A program made the position numbers and the translations under genes. Below the pieces are notes generated by a model, which was not told where the DNA came from, searched no databases, and saw only the letters and a list, made by a program, of their open reading frames with translations. From Methylobacterium longum (GTDB lineage: Bacteria > Pseudomonadota > Alphaproteobacteria > Rhizobiales > Beijerinckiaceae), in contig NZ_BPQS01000003.1 in NCBI RefSeq assembly GCF_022179385.1, forward strand, positions 124,001-188,000: a DNA stretch of 64,000 nucleotides, read 5' to 3'. Positions 49,820-59,885 of this stretch are shown piece after piece (positions within the stretch are counted from its first letter, which is position 1; each line of letters opens with the position of its first letter).

Positions 49820-49865
49820 CCCCGCGCAGCGGTAGGGTACCGCGCGGGGGCGTCTCCTCAGACGC
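49820..49865 (-). terminator. Two adjacent hairpins between the SPOR gene and nagZ
   Basis: CCCCGCGC (49820-49827) pairs with GCGCGGGG (49842-49849) around an inner GGTA-GGG-TACC, and next to it GCGTCT-CCTC-AGACGC (49850-49865) forms a second stem. On the minus strand both follow the SPOR stop codon at 49900 and precede nagZ. They look like a processing or termination element; there is no T-run. The 291-bp gap between the two genes holds nothing else I can support. Confidence 0.5.
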
Positions 49866-49899
49866 TCCTCCTAGGCGTGACGGCCCGGCTTCCGGCCTA

Positions 49900-51258
49900 T
49901 CAGTTCTTTGCCACGAAGCACTGGCCGCCGGCGCCCTGCAGGGCGCTGCACAGGCTCGACGCCGCGCCCTTCTCAAGCGGCCCGACGCGGACGCGGAAGA
50001 TGGTCTTGCCGTTCACCTCAGCCTGCCGGATCAGCTCCGGCTTGCCGGCAAGCTGCGTGTACTTGGCCTGCATCTGGCGGAGGGCGGCCTTCGCCTCGGC
50101 AGCGGAACTCCGCACGCCGAGCTGTACCGAGAACCCGCTCACGGGACCGCTCCGGACGGCGTCATCGTCGGAGATCGCCGTGCTCGATGTCGTATCCGGC
50201 GCCGCAGGCGCCACGGTCGCGACCCGCTGCGCCGCCTTCGGGGGCGGCTTGACCGCGACGGGCTTGGGCGCGGCCGCCTCCACCGGGGTAGCCTCCGGCG
50301 GAGGCGTCATGGGGGCGGGCGTGGCGGTGGCAAGGCCGGCCGCAGCCTGACGCATCGGCGGCGCCTTGGCCGGCGGCTCATCCGTGGGCAGCACCATGGT
50401 GGGGATCGGCGCGGGACCCGCATCGGCCTGGGCCTCCCGGGCCGGCGGTGCCGGCGGTGCATCGGGTTTCACCGCCACCGTCCGGACGCGCCGGGGCTCT
50501 CCGAAGGCCTCGAATGGACCGTTGCCGGGTGTCGTGCCGCTCTGGGCACCGCCGGCCGGCCCCGTTCCCTGAGCGGTGCGCGCGGCTTCCGCCACGTCGA
50601 GGGGCTGTTCCTCGCGGTTGACGATCTTGATCTGCCCGTCCTTCTTGCCCTTTGGGTCGTAGATCTGCCGGTTCTGATCCGGGATCTCCACGCCGTCGGC
50701 CACCTTCGGCGCCACCTTGAGCGGCGTCGAATCGGCTTGCACCACCGGCACGCCACCGTGATCGGAGTGGCTCAGGCCTTTGTAGGTGAGCGCACCGGTC
50801 ACCGCGACGGCCACGACGGCGATGCCGGCGCCGACCGAAACCAGCCGGCGGCGCGGGCTGACCCGCCGCAGCGGCCGGTCGGTGTCGTAGGCGCCGTCCG
50901 CGTCGTTCTGCGCCGCACCCAGGTCGGCGCCGTAGGCCGCGCCCTCGGGATGCGTATCCTGTTCCACCGAGGCGAGATACTGGTCGAAGGCGTCGGCGGG
51001 GGTCGCTTTCTGAGCCTCCGGAACGAAGCTGGGCTCGATCCGCGCGGACCAGCCGGCCTGCGGCGACGCGGCTGCGACGTTGCGCATCTCGTCGCGGGCC
51101 GCCAGCAGGGCACGGAACGGGTCGTCCTGGCCGACGATCCGGGCCAGTTCGGCAAGCGGGTCGGACTTCGCGGCCGCCTGCGGCGCACGGGTACCGTCCT
51201 GACGCAGATCGCGCGCAAGGGCGTCGAGATCGACCTGAGCGCGCGAAGCGTTCGTCAT
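49900..51258 (-). CDS. SPOR-domain protein
   Basis: The 452-residue protein has a cytosolic N-terminal 140 residues, one membrane span (LVSVGAGIAVVAVAVTGALTY), a long Pro/Ala-rich periplasmic linker and a C-terminal SPOR domain (GFSVQLGVRSSAAEAKAALRQMQAKY, KTIFRVRVGPLEKGAASSLCSALQ). SPOR domains bind denuded glycan strands at the division septum. Its place between argS and nagZ is conserved in alphaproteobacteria. The linker is of low complexity. Confidence 0.92.
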   Translation of the reverse strand: MTNASRAQVDLDALARDLRQDGTRAPQAAAKSDPLAELARIVGQDDPFRALLAARDEMRNVAAASPQAGWSARIEPSFVPEAQKATPADAFDQYLASVEQDTHPEGAAYGADLGAAQNDADGAYDTDRPLRRVSPRRRLVSVGAGIAVVAVAVTGALTYKGLSHSDHGGVPVVQADSTPLKVAPKVADGVEIPDQNRQIYDPKGKKDGQIKIVNREEQPLDVAEAARTAQGTGPAGGAQSGTTPGNGPFEAFGEPRRVRTVAVKPDAPPAPPAREAQADAGPAPIPTMVLPTDEPPAKAPPMRQAAAGLATATPAPMTPPPEATPVEAAAPKPVAVKPPPKAAQRVATVAPAAPDTTSSTAISDDDAVRSGPVSGFSVQLGVRSSAAEAKAALRQMQAKYTQLAGKPELIRQAEVNGKTIFRVRVGPLEKGAASSLCSALQGAGGQCFVAKN

Positions 51259-51306
51259 GGCAAGATCCTCACATCAACGCCGGTCACCCGCCCGATGCGG
51301 ACAGGC

Positions 51307-53058
51307 TTATCGCATCTCGTCCGGCGCGGTCACACCGAGCACCGCAAGGCCGGCGGCAAGCGTGCTCCGAAGAGCCTCGACGAGCGCCAGCCGGGCCCAC
51401 GTCGACTTTCGATCGCTTGCATTAACAAACCGTAATTGCGGCAAGTCTTTGCCCTTGTTCCAGAAACTATGAAGCGCGGACGCGAGCTCATAGAGGTGGA
51501 ATGCGATCCGGTGCGGCTCGTGCGCCACGGCGGCCGATTCGAGGACCCGCGGGTATTGCGCGATGAGGCGCATCATCTCGATCTCACCCACATCGGTGAG
51601 CAGGCCGAAATCCGCTTCTTTCAGCAACGCCGGAGCCGATAGGTCCGCATCGGGAAAGGCCTCGCGCGCCTGCCGCTGCACCGAGCGGACACGGGCATGG
51701 GCGTACTGGACGTAGAAGACCGGGTTGTCCTTCGACTGCTCGACCACCTTGGCGAGGTCGAAGTCCAGGGTCGCGTCGTTCTTGCGGTAGAGCATCATGA
51801 AGCGGATCGCGTCGCGGCCCACTTCATCGATGACGTCGCGCAGGGTCACGAACTCGCCGGACCGCTTGGACATCTTCACCGGCTCGCCTGCGCGCAGCAG
51901 CCGCACGAGTTGGCAGAGCTTGACGTCCAGCGTGGCCTGACCGTCGCTCACCGCCTTCACGGCCGCCTGCATGCGCTTGACGTAGCCGCCATGGTCGGCC
52001 CCGAGCACGTCGATCAGTTCGGTGGCGCCCGCGCGGTACTTGGCCCGGTGATAGGCGATGTCCGAAGCGAAGTAGGTGTAGGACCCGTCGGACTTCAGGA
52101 GCGGCCGGTCGCTGTCGTCACCGAATTCCCGGGTGCGGAACAGGGTCTGCTCCCGATCCTCCCAGTCGTCCGGCAGCTGGCCCTTGGGAGGTGGCAGCCG
52201 GCCCTCGTAGACGAGGCCCCGCTCCCGCAACTCCTGCAGAAGCGTCTTCACGGCCCCGCTCTGCTGCAGCGTGCGCTCGGAGAAGAACACGTCGTGGCGG
52301 ATCCCGATCGCCGCGAGGTCGGCCCGGATCATGTCCATCATCATGGCAAGCGCGGTTTCACGGACCAACGGAAGCCACTCCGCCTCGGGCCTGTCGAGGA
52401 GCACGCGGCCGTGCGTCTCCGCCAGCTTGGCGCCGACAGGCTTGAGGTAATCGCCCGGGTAGAGGCCCTCGGCGATGGCGAAGGGCTCGCCCAGGGCCTC
52501 GCGGTAGCGCTCGAAAGCCGAGCGGGCGAGCACGTCGACCTGAACGCCGGCGTCGTTAATGTAATATTCCCGCGTCACCTGCCGGCCGGCGGCGACCAGC
52601 AGGTTGCACAGGGCATCGCCGAACACCGCACCGCGGCCGTGGCCAACATGCATCGGGCCGGTGGGGTTGGCCGAGACGTACTCGACGTTGATCGGGCCGC
52701 CGGAGAGTTGCGCGCGGCCGAACGCCTCCGGCGCCGCGAGTGCGCTGCGCAGAACCTCGTGGAAAATCGCCGGTACGAGCCGCAGGTTGATGAAGCCGGG
52801 CCCGGCAACGCTCACCTCCGCGATCCGCGGATCCGCCCTGAGCTCCGCCGCCAGGGCCTCGCCGAGGGCCTTCGGGTTCGTTCGAGCCTCCTTGGCGAGG
52901 ACGAGGGCCGCATTGGTGGCGAGGTCGCCGTGCGCCGAATCGCGGGGCGGCTCGACCACCACGCGGGCGAGGTCGAGACCGTCGGGCAACTGGCCGGCGC
53001 GTGTCAGGGCCTCGACGGCCTCGCGCACACGCGCCTCGAACAGGGCGAAGATGTTCAT
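51307..53058 (-). CDS. argS: Arginyl-tRNA synthetase
   Basis: The 583-residue class I synthetase charges tRNA-Arg. It begins [18 protein letters not shown], has the additional N-terminal domain ([23 protein letters not shown]), the HIGH motif as [18 protein letters not shown], the KMSKS as [16 protein letters not shown] and the anticodon-binding DALR domain at the end. ATG 53058 is the normal family start. The SPOR gene follows by 48 bp. Confidence 0.97.
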   Translation of the reverse strand: MNIFALFEARVREAVEALTRAGQLPDGLDLARVVVEPPRDSAHGDLATNAALVLAKEARTNPKALGEALAAELRADPRIAEVSVAGPGFINLRLVPAIFHEVLRSALAAPEAFGRAQLSGGPINVEYVSANPTGPMHVGHGRGAVFGDALCNLLVAAGRQVTREYYINDAGVQVDVLARSAFERYREALGEPFAIAEGLYPGDYLKPVGAKLAETHGRVLLDRPEAEWLPLVRETALAMMMDMIRADLAAIGIRHDVFFSERTLQQSGAVKTLLQELRERGLVYEGRLPPPKGQLPDDWEDREQTLFRTREFGDDSDRPLLKSDGSYTYFASDIAYHRAKYRAGATELIDVLGADHGGYVKRMQAAVKAVSDGQATLDVKLCQLVRLLRAGEPVKMSKRSGEFVTLRDVIDEVGRDAIRFMMLYRKNDATLDFDLAKVVEQSKDNPVFYVQYAHARVRSVQRQAREAFPDADLSAPALLKEADFGLLTDVGEIEMMRLIAQYPRVLESAAVAHEPHRIAFHLYELASALHSFWNKGKDLPQLRFVNASDRKSTWARLALVEALRSTLAAGLAVLGVTAPDEMR

Positions 53059-53334
53059 CGGTGTCGGTCTCGCTCGCGCGGGGATCTCGTCGCTCGGGCC
53101 ATCCGGCCTGCGCCCGCCCGGGCCGTCTAGCAAGGGGCCGGAAGGGTGTCACGGCAGGTCCGCGCTTGTGCCGGCCGCCGACGGCTGCGCAGTGGCCCGC
53201 TCGCTTACCCGCAACCGGCGCGGTCACGTTATCCAAGGCGACGAATACCGATTTTTCAAAGCGTATCTTGCCTCGGAGCGGACGAGGTCGTGTCGTCGCG
53301 GTCGATCGCGACATTCTCGATCCTGGAGAGACCG

Positions 53335-53733
53335 ATGAAAATCTTGACGATTGCCGGTTCAGCGCTCTGCGCCCTCATCCTGGCCGCTCCGGCCGCGGAA
53401 GCCGGCGGTTTCCGGGGCGGCGGCTTCCACGGCGGCTACCGGGCCGGTGGTTTCGGCTATCGGGCCGGTGGTTTTGGCTATCGGGCAGGCGGATACGGCT
53501 ACCGCGGCGGCTATTACGGGCGCGGCTACGGGTACGGCCGTGGCCTCGGCTACGGGCTGGCGGGAGCCGGTCTCGGCCTGGGCCTCGGGCTCGCCGCCGG
53601 CAGCCTCTACGGCGGGTACGGCTACGGCGGATACGGCTACGGCTACGGCTACCCGGCCGCCTACGGTGCCTATGGCTACGGCTACCCGGCCGCCTATGGC
53701 GGTTATGGCTACGGTTACGGCTGCGGCTGCTGA
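53335..53733 (+). CDS. Gly/Tyr-rich exported protein
   Basis: The 132-residue protein has a signal peptide (MKILTIAGSALCALILAAPAAEA) and a mature part made almost only of Gly, Tyr, Ala, Arg and Phe. It opens with three near-copies of GGFGYRA and later has repeats of GYGYGGYGYG and GYPAAYG. It ends GCGC. Such proteins are common in Methylobacterium and may be surface or stress-related, but none has a known role. GGAGAG precedes ATG 53335. It is opposite in direction to argS, across a 276-bp gap. Confidence 0.78.
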   Translation: MKILTIAGSALCALILAAPAAEAGGFRGGGFHGGYRAGGFGYRAGGFGYRAGGYGYRGGYYGRGYGYGRGLGYGLAGAGLGLGLGLAAGSLYGGYGYGGYGYGYGYPAAYGAYGYGYPAAYGGYGYGYGCGC

Positions 53734-53885
53734 TCGCCGATGCGCCCCGTCCGCCGATGAAGCGCGGCGGGGAGCACGTTCGTCACCGGGCGGCGCAACG
53801 TGGTTGTCGACGGCGTCCCCGGTGGGAAGTAGCGGTGCGCTTCACGGCCCGCCGCCCACCTAAGGAAGCGTCGGTGTCGTCCGCG

Positions 53886-55133
53886 TCACGGCTCAGCGAG
53901 TGGCAAGCCCCGGCTCGGCAACTCCCAATGGAGATCCGGCGTCGCGGCGTGGAGCTTGCGGTGGGCCAGCACCGCGTAGGTGTCGGTCATGCCGGCGATG
54001 TAGTCTGCGACCCGCCGGGCGACGCGCGCCTGCGGGGCGCCGTCGAGACCGGTGCGCCACTCCTCCGGCATCCGCGACGGATCCGCCGAGAAGGCCGCGA
54101 ACAGATCGTTGACGATCGCGTCGGCCTTCTTCCGGACCGCCACGACGCCCGGATGCCTGTACATCCGCTTCCACAGGAAGCCCATGATGTCCGCGTCCGC
54201 CGCCGCGATCGACGGTGAGAAGGCGATCACCGGCGCTTCCGCTCGTCGGATGTCCTCGACGGTCCGGGGATCGAGGGCAGCGATCCGACGGCTCCCCTCG
54301 CGGATCACGTCTTCCACGAACCGCGTGATCACGCGCCGCGCCAGTTCGTGCACCACGCGGGACGCTTCGAGGCCAGGGTGCAACCGGTCGATCTCGTCCA
54401 GGATCTCGGCCAGGAACGGCACGGCGCGCAGCTCCGGGATATCGAACAGGCCGGCGCGCAGTCCGTCGTCGAGGTCGTGAGCCGCGTAGGCGATGTCGTC
54501 GGCGAGCGACGCGGCCTGCGCTTCCGGGCCGGCCTGGCTCCAGAGATCCAGGGAATTCAGCGTGTCGTACTCGAGGATCGCGGCCGGAATGCCGCGGGCT
54601 GCGTAACGCGGTGTCGGCTGCCCGTCCGCCGTCAGCAGCGGCCCGTTGTGCTTGACGAGGCCCTCCAGCGTTTCCCAGGCCAGGTTGAGGCCGTCGAAGC
54701 CGGCATAGCGCCGCTCCAGACGCGTGACGATCCGGAGGGCCTGCGCGTTGTGGTCGAAGCCGCCATGAGCGGCCATGCAGGCGTCCAGCGCGTCCTCGCC
54801 GGTATGGCCGAAACAGGTGTGGCCGAGATCGTGGCTGAGTGCCAGCGCCTCGGCGAGATCCTCGTCGAGGCCCAGCGCGCGGGCCAGCGCGCGACCGATC
54901 TGGCTGACTTCGAGGGTATGGGTCAGGCGCGTTCGATAGTGGTCGCCCTCGTGATGCACGAAGACCTGAGTCTTGTGCTTCAGCCGCCGGAACGCCGTCG
55001 AGTGGATGATCCGGTCACGGTCGCGCTGGAAGTCGCTGCGCGTCGGTGAGGCGGATTCGGGGATCAGCCGCCCGCGGGTCCGGCCGGGATCGGTGGCGAA
55101 GGGCGCGCGCCAGCGCTCACCGTTAGGCCGCAC
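53886..55133 (-). CDS. dgt: Deoxyguanosinetriphosphate triphosphohydrolase-like protein
   Basis: The 415-residue HD-domain protein contains the metal site [41 protein letters not shown] and [14 protein letters not shown]. dGTPase-family enzymes split dNTPs to nucleoside and triphosphate; the type 2 members common in alphaproteobacteria have broad or unproven substrate use. The start [22 protein letters not shown] is consistent with the family. It is divergent from erpA, with a 153-bp shared promoter gap. Confidence 0.93.
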   Translation of the reverse strand: MRPNGERWRAPFATDPGRTRGRLIPESASPTRSDFQRDRDRIIHSTAFRRLKHKTQVFVHHEGDHYRTRLTHTLEVSQIGRALARALGLDEDLAEALALSHDLGHTCFGHTGEDALDACMAAHGGFDHNAQALRIVTRLERRYAGFDGLNLAWETLEGLVKHNGPLLTADGQPTPRYAARGIPAAILEYDTLNSLDLWSQAGPEAQAASLADDIAYAAHDLDDGLRAGLFDIPELRAVPFLAEILDEIDRLHPGLEASRVVHELARRVITRFVEDVIREGSRRIAALDPRTVEDIRRAEAPVIAFSPSIAAADADIMGFLWKRMYRHPGVVAVRKKADAIVNDLFAAFSADPSRMPEEWRTGLDGAPQARVARRVADYIAGMTDTYAVLAHRKLHAATPDLHWELPSRGLPLAEP

Positions 55134-55286
55134 GAACGTCTCTCGCCATCGCCTGCACCCTGGTCATGAGCCCTTCCCGGTCCGGCGCGTTGCGGCGCGG
55201 GCCGGTGCCCCATATCTTGTGAACCGTGGCGCCCGGGACAACGGCCCGGCGGCGCCGTCCACCGAACACTGCGTGGCCAGAAACAG

Positions 55287-55613
55287 ATGGCTGACATCAC
55301 CCTGACCGACCGCGCCGCCAAGCGCATCAACGAGATCATGGGTTCCGAACCGCCGGGCTCATCCCTGCGCATCAGCGTCAACGGCGGCGGCTGCTCGGGC
55401 TTCTCCTACGCGTTCGACATCACCCGCAGCCGCGAGGCGCAGGATGTCGCGATCGAGCGGAACGGCGCGACCGTGATCGTCGATCCGGTTTCGCTGGAAT
55501 ACATGAGCGGCTCGACCATCGATTTCGTGAACGACCTGATCGGGCAGTCCTTCAAGATCGAGAATCCGCTTGCCACCGCGTCCTGCGGCTGCGGAACGTC
55601 CTTCTCCCTGTAG
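55287..55613 (+). CDS. erpA: Iron-sulfur cluster insertion protein ErpA
   Basis: The 108-residue A-type carrier passes [4Fe-4S] or [2Fe-2S] clusters to apoproteins. The three conserved Cys are in GGGCSGFSYAFDITR and at the end in SCGCGTSFSL. The size is typical. Its location divergent from dgt is conserved in alphaproteobacteria. Confidence 0.94.
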   Translation: MADITLTDRAAKRINEIMGSEPPGSSLRISVNGGGCSGFSYAFDITRSREAQDVAIERNGATVIVDPVSLEYMSGSTIDFVNDLIGQSFKIENPLATASCGCGTSFSL

Positions 55614-55752
55614 GCCCCGCCTCGCGCGCCGTTGCACCCGTACGACACCCGGACCGGCATGGAGTCTCGCTCCCGCCGGCACGATTGCCTCGCCCGGCAA
55701 AACGCGGCACGCCTGCGGGATACCTGACAAGAGCCCTGGTTCGGACCCCGCC

Positions 55753-57711
55753 ATGATCCACCCGAAGGCCCGCGCCCGCCTCCGGTCGGCCCTGGCGGCA
55801 GCCGGAGCGATGGCCCTGTTCGGCCTCGTTGCGCCGTCGCCCCTCCTCGCCCAGGAGGGCGCGGCGGCCGTCCAGGACGTCACGGTCACGGATGTGGTGC
55901 TGCCCCTGGGCGGCACGCTGCTCAGGGCGCCCAGATTGACCGCGAGCGGGACTCGCCTGTCGAAGGAGGATCTCGCCGGGATCCTGCGGCCCGATTCCGC
56001 CGTCCCGTGGGAAACCCGGCTGGCCCGGCTGGACGCCGGCAGCCTGACGATCCCGGTGCTCACCTCGGAGAATGTCGGCAGCGGCGACAATCGGCAGACC
56101 GTCACGTACCGGGACGTCGTCGCCCGCGACGTCCGGGCGGGCCGCGTCGGCGAGCTGACGGCCGCGGGTGCGACGGTGAGTGCCGTCGCGGGTCCGAACC
56201 GGGGCTCCGGCACCTACGGTGCGGTGCGGGCGACGGACCTCGACCTCGCGGCGCTCAGCCGCCTTTATACGGTCCCGGGCGACGGCAAGGGTCCGATCCA
56301 GCGGGTCTACGGGACCATCCAGGTCTCGGACGTGACCTACGCGGATGCGCGGGGAACCACGGTGAAGATCGCCCGGCTCAGCGGGCGCGAACTCGGCGGC
56401 CGCCAGGTGCCCGACGGGTGGAACGGCGCCTTCGCGATTTTGGCTGCGGGTTTCCAGGACGGAACGGATCGCCGCGTCTTCGCGGCTGCGGCGGCCGACC
56501 TGATCGAGGCGAGCGCCCTCGGAAGCCTGGAGATGCAGGGTTTCAGCGTGAGCGACACCGATCCCAAGGGGCCGGCGCTGTTCGAGATCGGCCGCGCCGC
56601 CTACGCCTCCGCGGGGGCGGATGCCGGCACGTTCCTGGACGACGTCTCGCTCTCGCGGGGCAGCCTGCGCGCGCGGGTCGCGCGGCTTGCGCTGACCGGA
56701 ACATCGCTCGCCCCGACGATCGCCGGGCTCCAGGGGATCGCCGCAGAACCCACGTCGGGTTCCGGGCTGTCCGACGTCGAGATGCGCCGCCTCGCACCGA
56801 ATCTCGGCAATCTCACCGTGAGCGACCTGTCGATCGAGCTTCCGCCGGACTCCGGCACCGAGAAGCTGCCGCTCCGGGATGGGCGCGTCCCGACCCGGGC
56901 CACCGGTCCCGAGCCGGTCCGGCCGGGTCCCGGCAGGACTCCGGAGGCTAAGGGTCCGGATGCCAGAACTCCGGATGCCAGGGCTTCGGATATCAGAACC
57001 GCCGATCCCCTCGCCGTCACCGTCTCACCGCAGCCGCCACGCCGAATTGCCCTGCGCGAGGCCGTCCTCGCCCTCGGTCCACCGAGCAACGGCGTACCGA
57101 GCACGAGCCGCCTCAGGCTCACGGGTCTGAGCATGCCCGCCGACCTCTTGGCGGGCGCGCCGATCGTCGGCATGCTTCCAGCCTACGGCTACCGGAACCT
57201 CGATCTCGACGTCGTGGCGGATGCATCGCTGGACGAGAAGGCCCGCGACCTGTCTCTGCGCGAGATCACCGTAACGGGACGCGATATCGGCTCCGTGCGG
57301 CTGGAAGGCACGCTGGGCGGGATCGGGCCGGAGCTGTTCTCCGGCACGTTGCCGGCGGCGACGATGCTGATGTTCTCGGGCAGCGCCAAGACCCTCGACC
57401 TGACGGTCGAGAATGCCGGCCTGTTCGAACGCTTCCTCGCCGCACAGTCGAAGGATCTCAGCCTCAAGCCGGACGAGCTGCGCAAGGAATACGTCACCGC
57501 CAGCCTGCTGGGCGTGCCGGTCATCCTCGGCAACAGCGCAGCCGCGAAGGGCATCGGCGCCGCCATGGGTCAGTTCGTGATAAAGCCCGGCAAGCTGGCG
57601 GTCCGCGCGAAAGCCAAGGAGCCGTTCGGCATCGGGTTCATCGACCTCGGCGCGGCGCGCTCGCCGGCCGCCGTGCTCGACCGGCTGGATGTCGAGGCCA
57701 AGGCAAACTGA
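55753..57711 (+). CDS. Large exported protein of unknown function
   Basis: The 652-residue protein has a signal peptide (about residues 1-34, ending PSPLLAQ) and two similar beta-rich halves separated by a Pro/Arg/Asp-rich linker (about residues 388-420) with near-repeats PDART, PDARA, SDIRT. No Cys and no catalytic motif is apparent. It follows erpA on the same strand after 139 bp. I do not recognise a family; similar proteins probably exist only in related Rhizobiales. The ATG 55753 is chosen because it begins the signal peptide. Confidence 0.7.
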   Translation: MIHPKARARLRSALAAAGAMALFGLVAPSPLLAQEGAAAVQDVTVTDVVLPLGGTLLRAPRLTASGTRLSKEDLAGILRPDSAVPWETRLARLDAGSLTIPVLTSENVGSGDNRQTVTYRDVVARDVRAGRVGELTAAGATVSAVAGPNRGSGTYGAVRATDLDLAALSRLYTVPGDGKGPIQRVYGTIQVSDVTYADARGTTVKIARLSGRELGGRQVPDGWNGAFAILAAGFQDGTDRRVFAAAAADLIEASALGSLEMQGFSVSDTDPKGPALFEIGRAAYASAGADAGTFLDDVSLSRGSLRARVARLALTGTSLAPTIAGLQGIAAEPTSGSGLSDVEMRRLAPNLGNLTVSDLSIELPPDSGTEKLPLRDGRVPTRATGPEPVRPGPGRTPEAKGPDARTPDARASDIRTADPLAVTVSPQPPRRIALREAVLALGPPSNGVPSTSRLRLTGLSMPADLLAGAPIVGMLPAYGYRNLDLDVVADASLDEKARDLSLREITVTGRDIGSVRLEGTLGGIGPELFSGTLPAATMLMFSGSAKTLDLTVENAGLFERFLAAQSKDLSLKPDELRKEYVTASLLGVPVILGNSAAAKGIGAAMGQFVIKPGKLAVRAKAKEPFGIGFIDLGAARSPAAVLDRLDVEAKAN

Positions 57712-57770
57712 GGGCCCCGATCCCGGCCTCCAAAGGGCAGGCGGCCGGGATTTCAGGAGGGTGGTTCCCC

Positions 57771-58274
57771 ATGATGGCTGCCCGCCTCTCGAAGATCGTG
57801 CTCGTGGCGGCCCTGGCGCTGACCTGCACGCTCGCGGTGTTCGGGAACGTCGTCGACCCGACGACCAATTATAGTTTCGTCCAGCACGTCCTCTCGATGG
57901 ATACCGTGATGCCGGGGTCCGGGATCACGGATCGCTCGATCACGGACCCCGCGGTCCAGCATGCGGCGTTCATCGTGATCGTCGCCGGTGAGGCCGTAAC
58001 GGCCCTGCTCCTCTGGCTCGGCGTCTCGTTGATGCTCAGCCGGCTGAGGGCACCGGCGGCGCGATTCGCGCGGGCGAAAACCTGGGCGATTGCCGGCCTC
58101 AGCGTCGGCTTCCTGGTTTGGCAGGCCGGCTTCCTGGGCATCGGCGGCGAGTGGTTCGGCATGTGGATGTCGAAAACCTGGAACGGCCAGGAAGCCGCCT
58201 TCCGGTTCGCCATGACGGTTCTGGGTGTTCTGATCTACGTGGCGATGCCGGATCCCGAGGAGCCGGTCGCGTGA
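57771..58274 (+). CDS. DUF2165 small integral membrane protein
   Basis: The 167-residue protein has four spans (about residues 5-25, 65-88, 106-126 and 145-160) and DUF2165-type motifs: NVVDPTTNYSFVQHVLSMDTV, HAAFIVIVAGEAVTALLLW and GGEWFGMWMSKTWNGQEAAFRF. Function is unknown. AGGAGGG precedes the ATG. It follows the unknown exported-protein gene by 59 bp. Confidence 0.88.
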   Translation: MMAARLSKIVLVAALALTCTLAVFGNVVDPTTNYSFVQHVLSMDTVMPGSGITDRSITDPAVQHAAFIVIVAGEAVTALLLWLGVSLMLSRLRAPAARFARAKTWAIAGLSVGFLVWQAGFLGIGGEWFGMWMSKTWNGQEAAFRFAMTVLGVLIYVAMPDPEEPVA

Positions 58275-58381
58275 TCCCGACAGCAGCACCTCACTGGTGA
58301 AGGTCGGCCGTCACGCCTCGGTCCGTTCCACCGGTGGGCCAGTCGGTCCGCGTCGTCGCGGTCGGCGAGTGTCTGCGGCCG

Positions 58382-59116
58382 CTAGACCGCGATGATCTCT
58401 GGGTATAGCGCGGCGAGCGTTGCCCGGGTCGCCTCCGCCCAGGCCCGATCCCGCGCCCCGCGCTCCCGGTCGAGGGGTACGTCGGCGACGAGGCTGGCCG
58501 GACGTCGGGAGAGCAGCAGCAGCCGGTCGGCGATCCCGATCGCCTCGGCGACGTTGTGGGTCACCATCAGGACGCTCATGCCGGCCCCGTCGACGGTGTC
58601 GACCACGAGCCCGCGCAACTCGGCGGCGGCGGCATCGTCGAGCGAGACGAAAGGCTCGTCGAGCACCAGCACGCGGGGATCGTCGGCGAGCGCCCGCGCC
58701 AGCGCCACCCGCCGCTGCATCCCGAGGGACAGCGCCTTCGGGTAGCTGGCGCGCCATGGGGCCAGCCCGAGACGCCCGAACAAGCCGTCGAGGTCGCGCC
58801 CGCGCCGCGCGCGCGGCAGACCAAGGCGGATATTGTGCTCGACGCTGCGCCAGGGCAGCAGCCGCGGCTCCTGGAAAACCATCCCGGCCTGTTCCGCGCC
58901 GGAAACCTGGCCGGTGTAATCGGTGTCGAGACCGAGCAGGATCCGTAGCGATGTGGTCTTGCCGGCGCCGGACGGGCCGATCAGGCAGACGATCTCGCCG
59001 GCCTCGACTCCGAACGCGAGGTCGCGGACCGCCTCGACCGGCTCGGCACCACGCGACCGGTACCATTTCGAGTCGATCGAAACCCGGAGGACGGGATCAG
59101 CGCCAGCGGCGGACAT
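58382..59116 (-). CDS. NitT/TauT-type ABC transporter ATP-binding protein
   Basis: The 244-residue ATPase has Walker A GPSGAGKTTSLR, the signature LSLGMQRRVALARAL, Walker B VLVLDEPFVSLD and the switch His in MVTHNVAEAIG. It matches the ATPases of taurine/nitrate/sulfonate-type uptake systems. It overlaps the permease gene by 20 bp. The ligand cannot be deduced from the ATPase. Confidence 0.9.
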   Translation of the reverse strand: MSAAGADPVLRVSIDSKWYRSRGAEPVEAVRDLAFGVEAGEIVCLIGPSGAGKTTSLRILLGLDTDYTGQVSGAEQAGMVFQEPRLLPWRSVEHNIRLGLPRARRGRDLDGLFGRLGLAPWRASYPKALSLGMQRRVALARALADDPRVLVLDEPFVSLDDAAAAELRGLVVDTVDGAGMSVLMVTHNVAEAIGIADRLLLLSRRPASLVADVPLDRERGARDRAWAEATRATLAALYPEIIAV

Positions 59117-59834
59117 GAGCTTCGAGCCGCTGCAGGAGGAGAACGTCGATTCCGATCATCACGGCCATGAACACGAGGCTATAGCCGATGATCGCGGCGA
59201 CGTCGGTGCTCTGGACGAAGTAGTAGTTGATCGCGAAGCCGACCCCGTCCGGGCGGCCGAGCAGTTCCACCACCAGCACGATCTTCCAGGCGAGCGACAG
59301 GCCTGAGCGCGACGCAGTCACCACGTAGGGCTGGAGCTGCGGGATCAACACGTCGCGGGCCCAGGTCAGCCGGTCGAACCGATACGCCCGGGCCATCTCG
59401 TCGAGTTGCGGGTCGAGGTTGCGGGCGCCCTCGCGCACGATCACGGCGACGTTAGGAAGCTTGTTCAGCACCACCGCGAGGATCGCGGCCGCCTCGGTCA
59501 ATCCGACCCAGACATAGGCCAGCACGGTGATCACCAGGGCTGGGGTGTTGAGCAGGACGAGGAGCGGGGTGTCGAGGGTGAGATCCGCGGCCTTCGAGCG
59601 ACCCAGCGCGACGCCGAGCGCCACGCCGAGGACCATCGCGATCCCAAAGGAGATCGCGACTCGCAGCAACGTCACGCCGACATTGTGGATGAGGTCGCCG
59701 CGTTCCGCCTCCTGGATGATGAAACGCAGCACCGCCATGGGCGCCGGCAGCAGGCGCGAACCGGCCTCCAGCGCGGCGGCCTGCCACGCGGCGACGAGCA
59801 CCAGAAGGGATGCGATGCGGGTCAGCGCACCCAT
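59097..59834 (-). CDS. NitT/TauT-type ABC transporter permease
   Basis: The 245-residue protein has six predicted spans and the BPD_transp_1 EAA-like loop (YRFDRLTWARDVLIPQLQPYVVTASRSGLSLAWKIVLVVELLG). It pairs with the ATPase downstream and the binding protein gene upstream, 51 bp away. The start GTG/ATG choice is uncertain by a few residues. Confidence 0.9.
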   Translation of the reverse strand: MGALTRIASLLVLVAAWQAAALEAGSRLLPAPMAVLRFIIQEAERGDLIHNVGVTLLRVAISFGIAMVLGVALGVALGRSKAADLTLDTPLLVLLNTPALVITVLAYVWVGLTEAAAILAVVLNKLPNVAVIVREGARNLDPQLDEMARAYRFDRLTWARDVLIPQLQPYVVTASRSGLSLAWKIVLVVELLGRPDGVGFAINYYFVQSTDVAAIIGYSLVFMAVMIGIDVLLLQRLEAHVRRWR

Positions 59835-59885
59835 GCGGATCCGGTTGTCGGCATCACCCGCGTGAATGCCCCCCGCGCCGGCGCC

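Noticed and set aside
48214..51435. 1073-residue plus-strand open frame, the longest in the window
   Set aside because: It runs antisense through the tatA tail, nagZ and the SPOR gene, crosses their intergenic regions, and has Arg/Gly/Asp-rich low-complexity composition typical of shadow frames.
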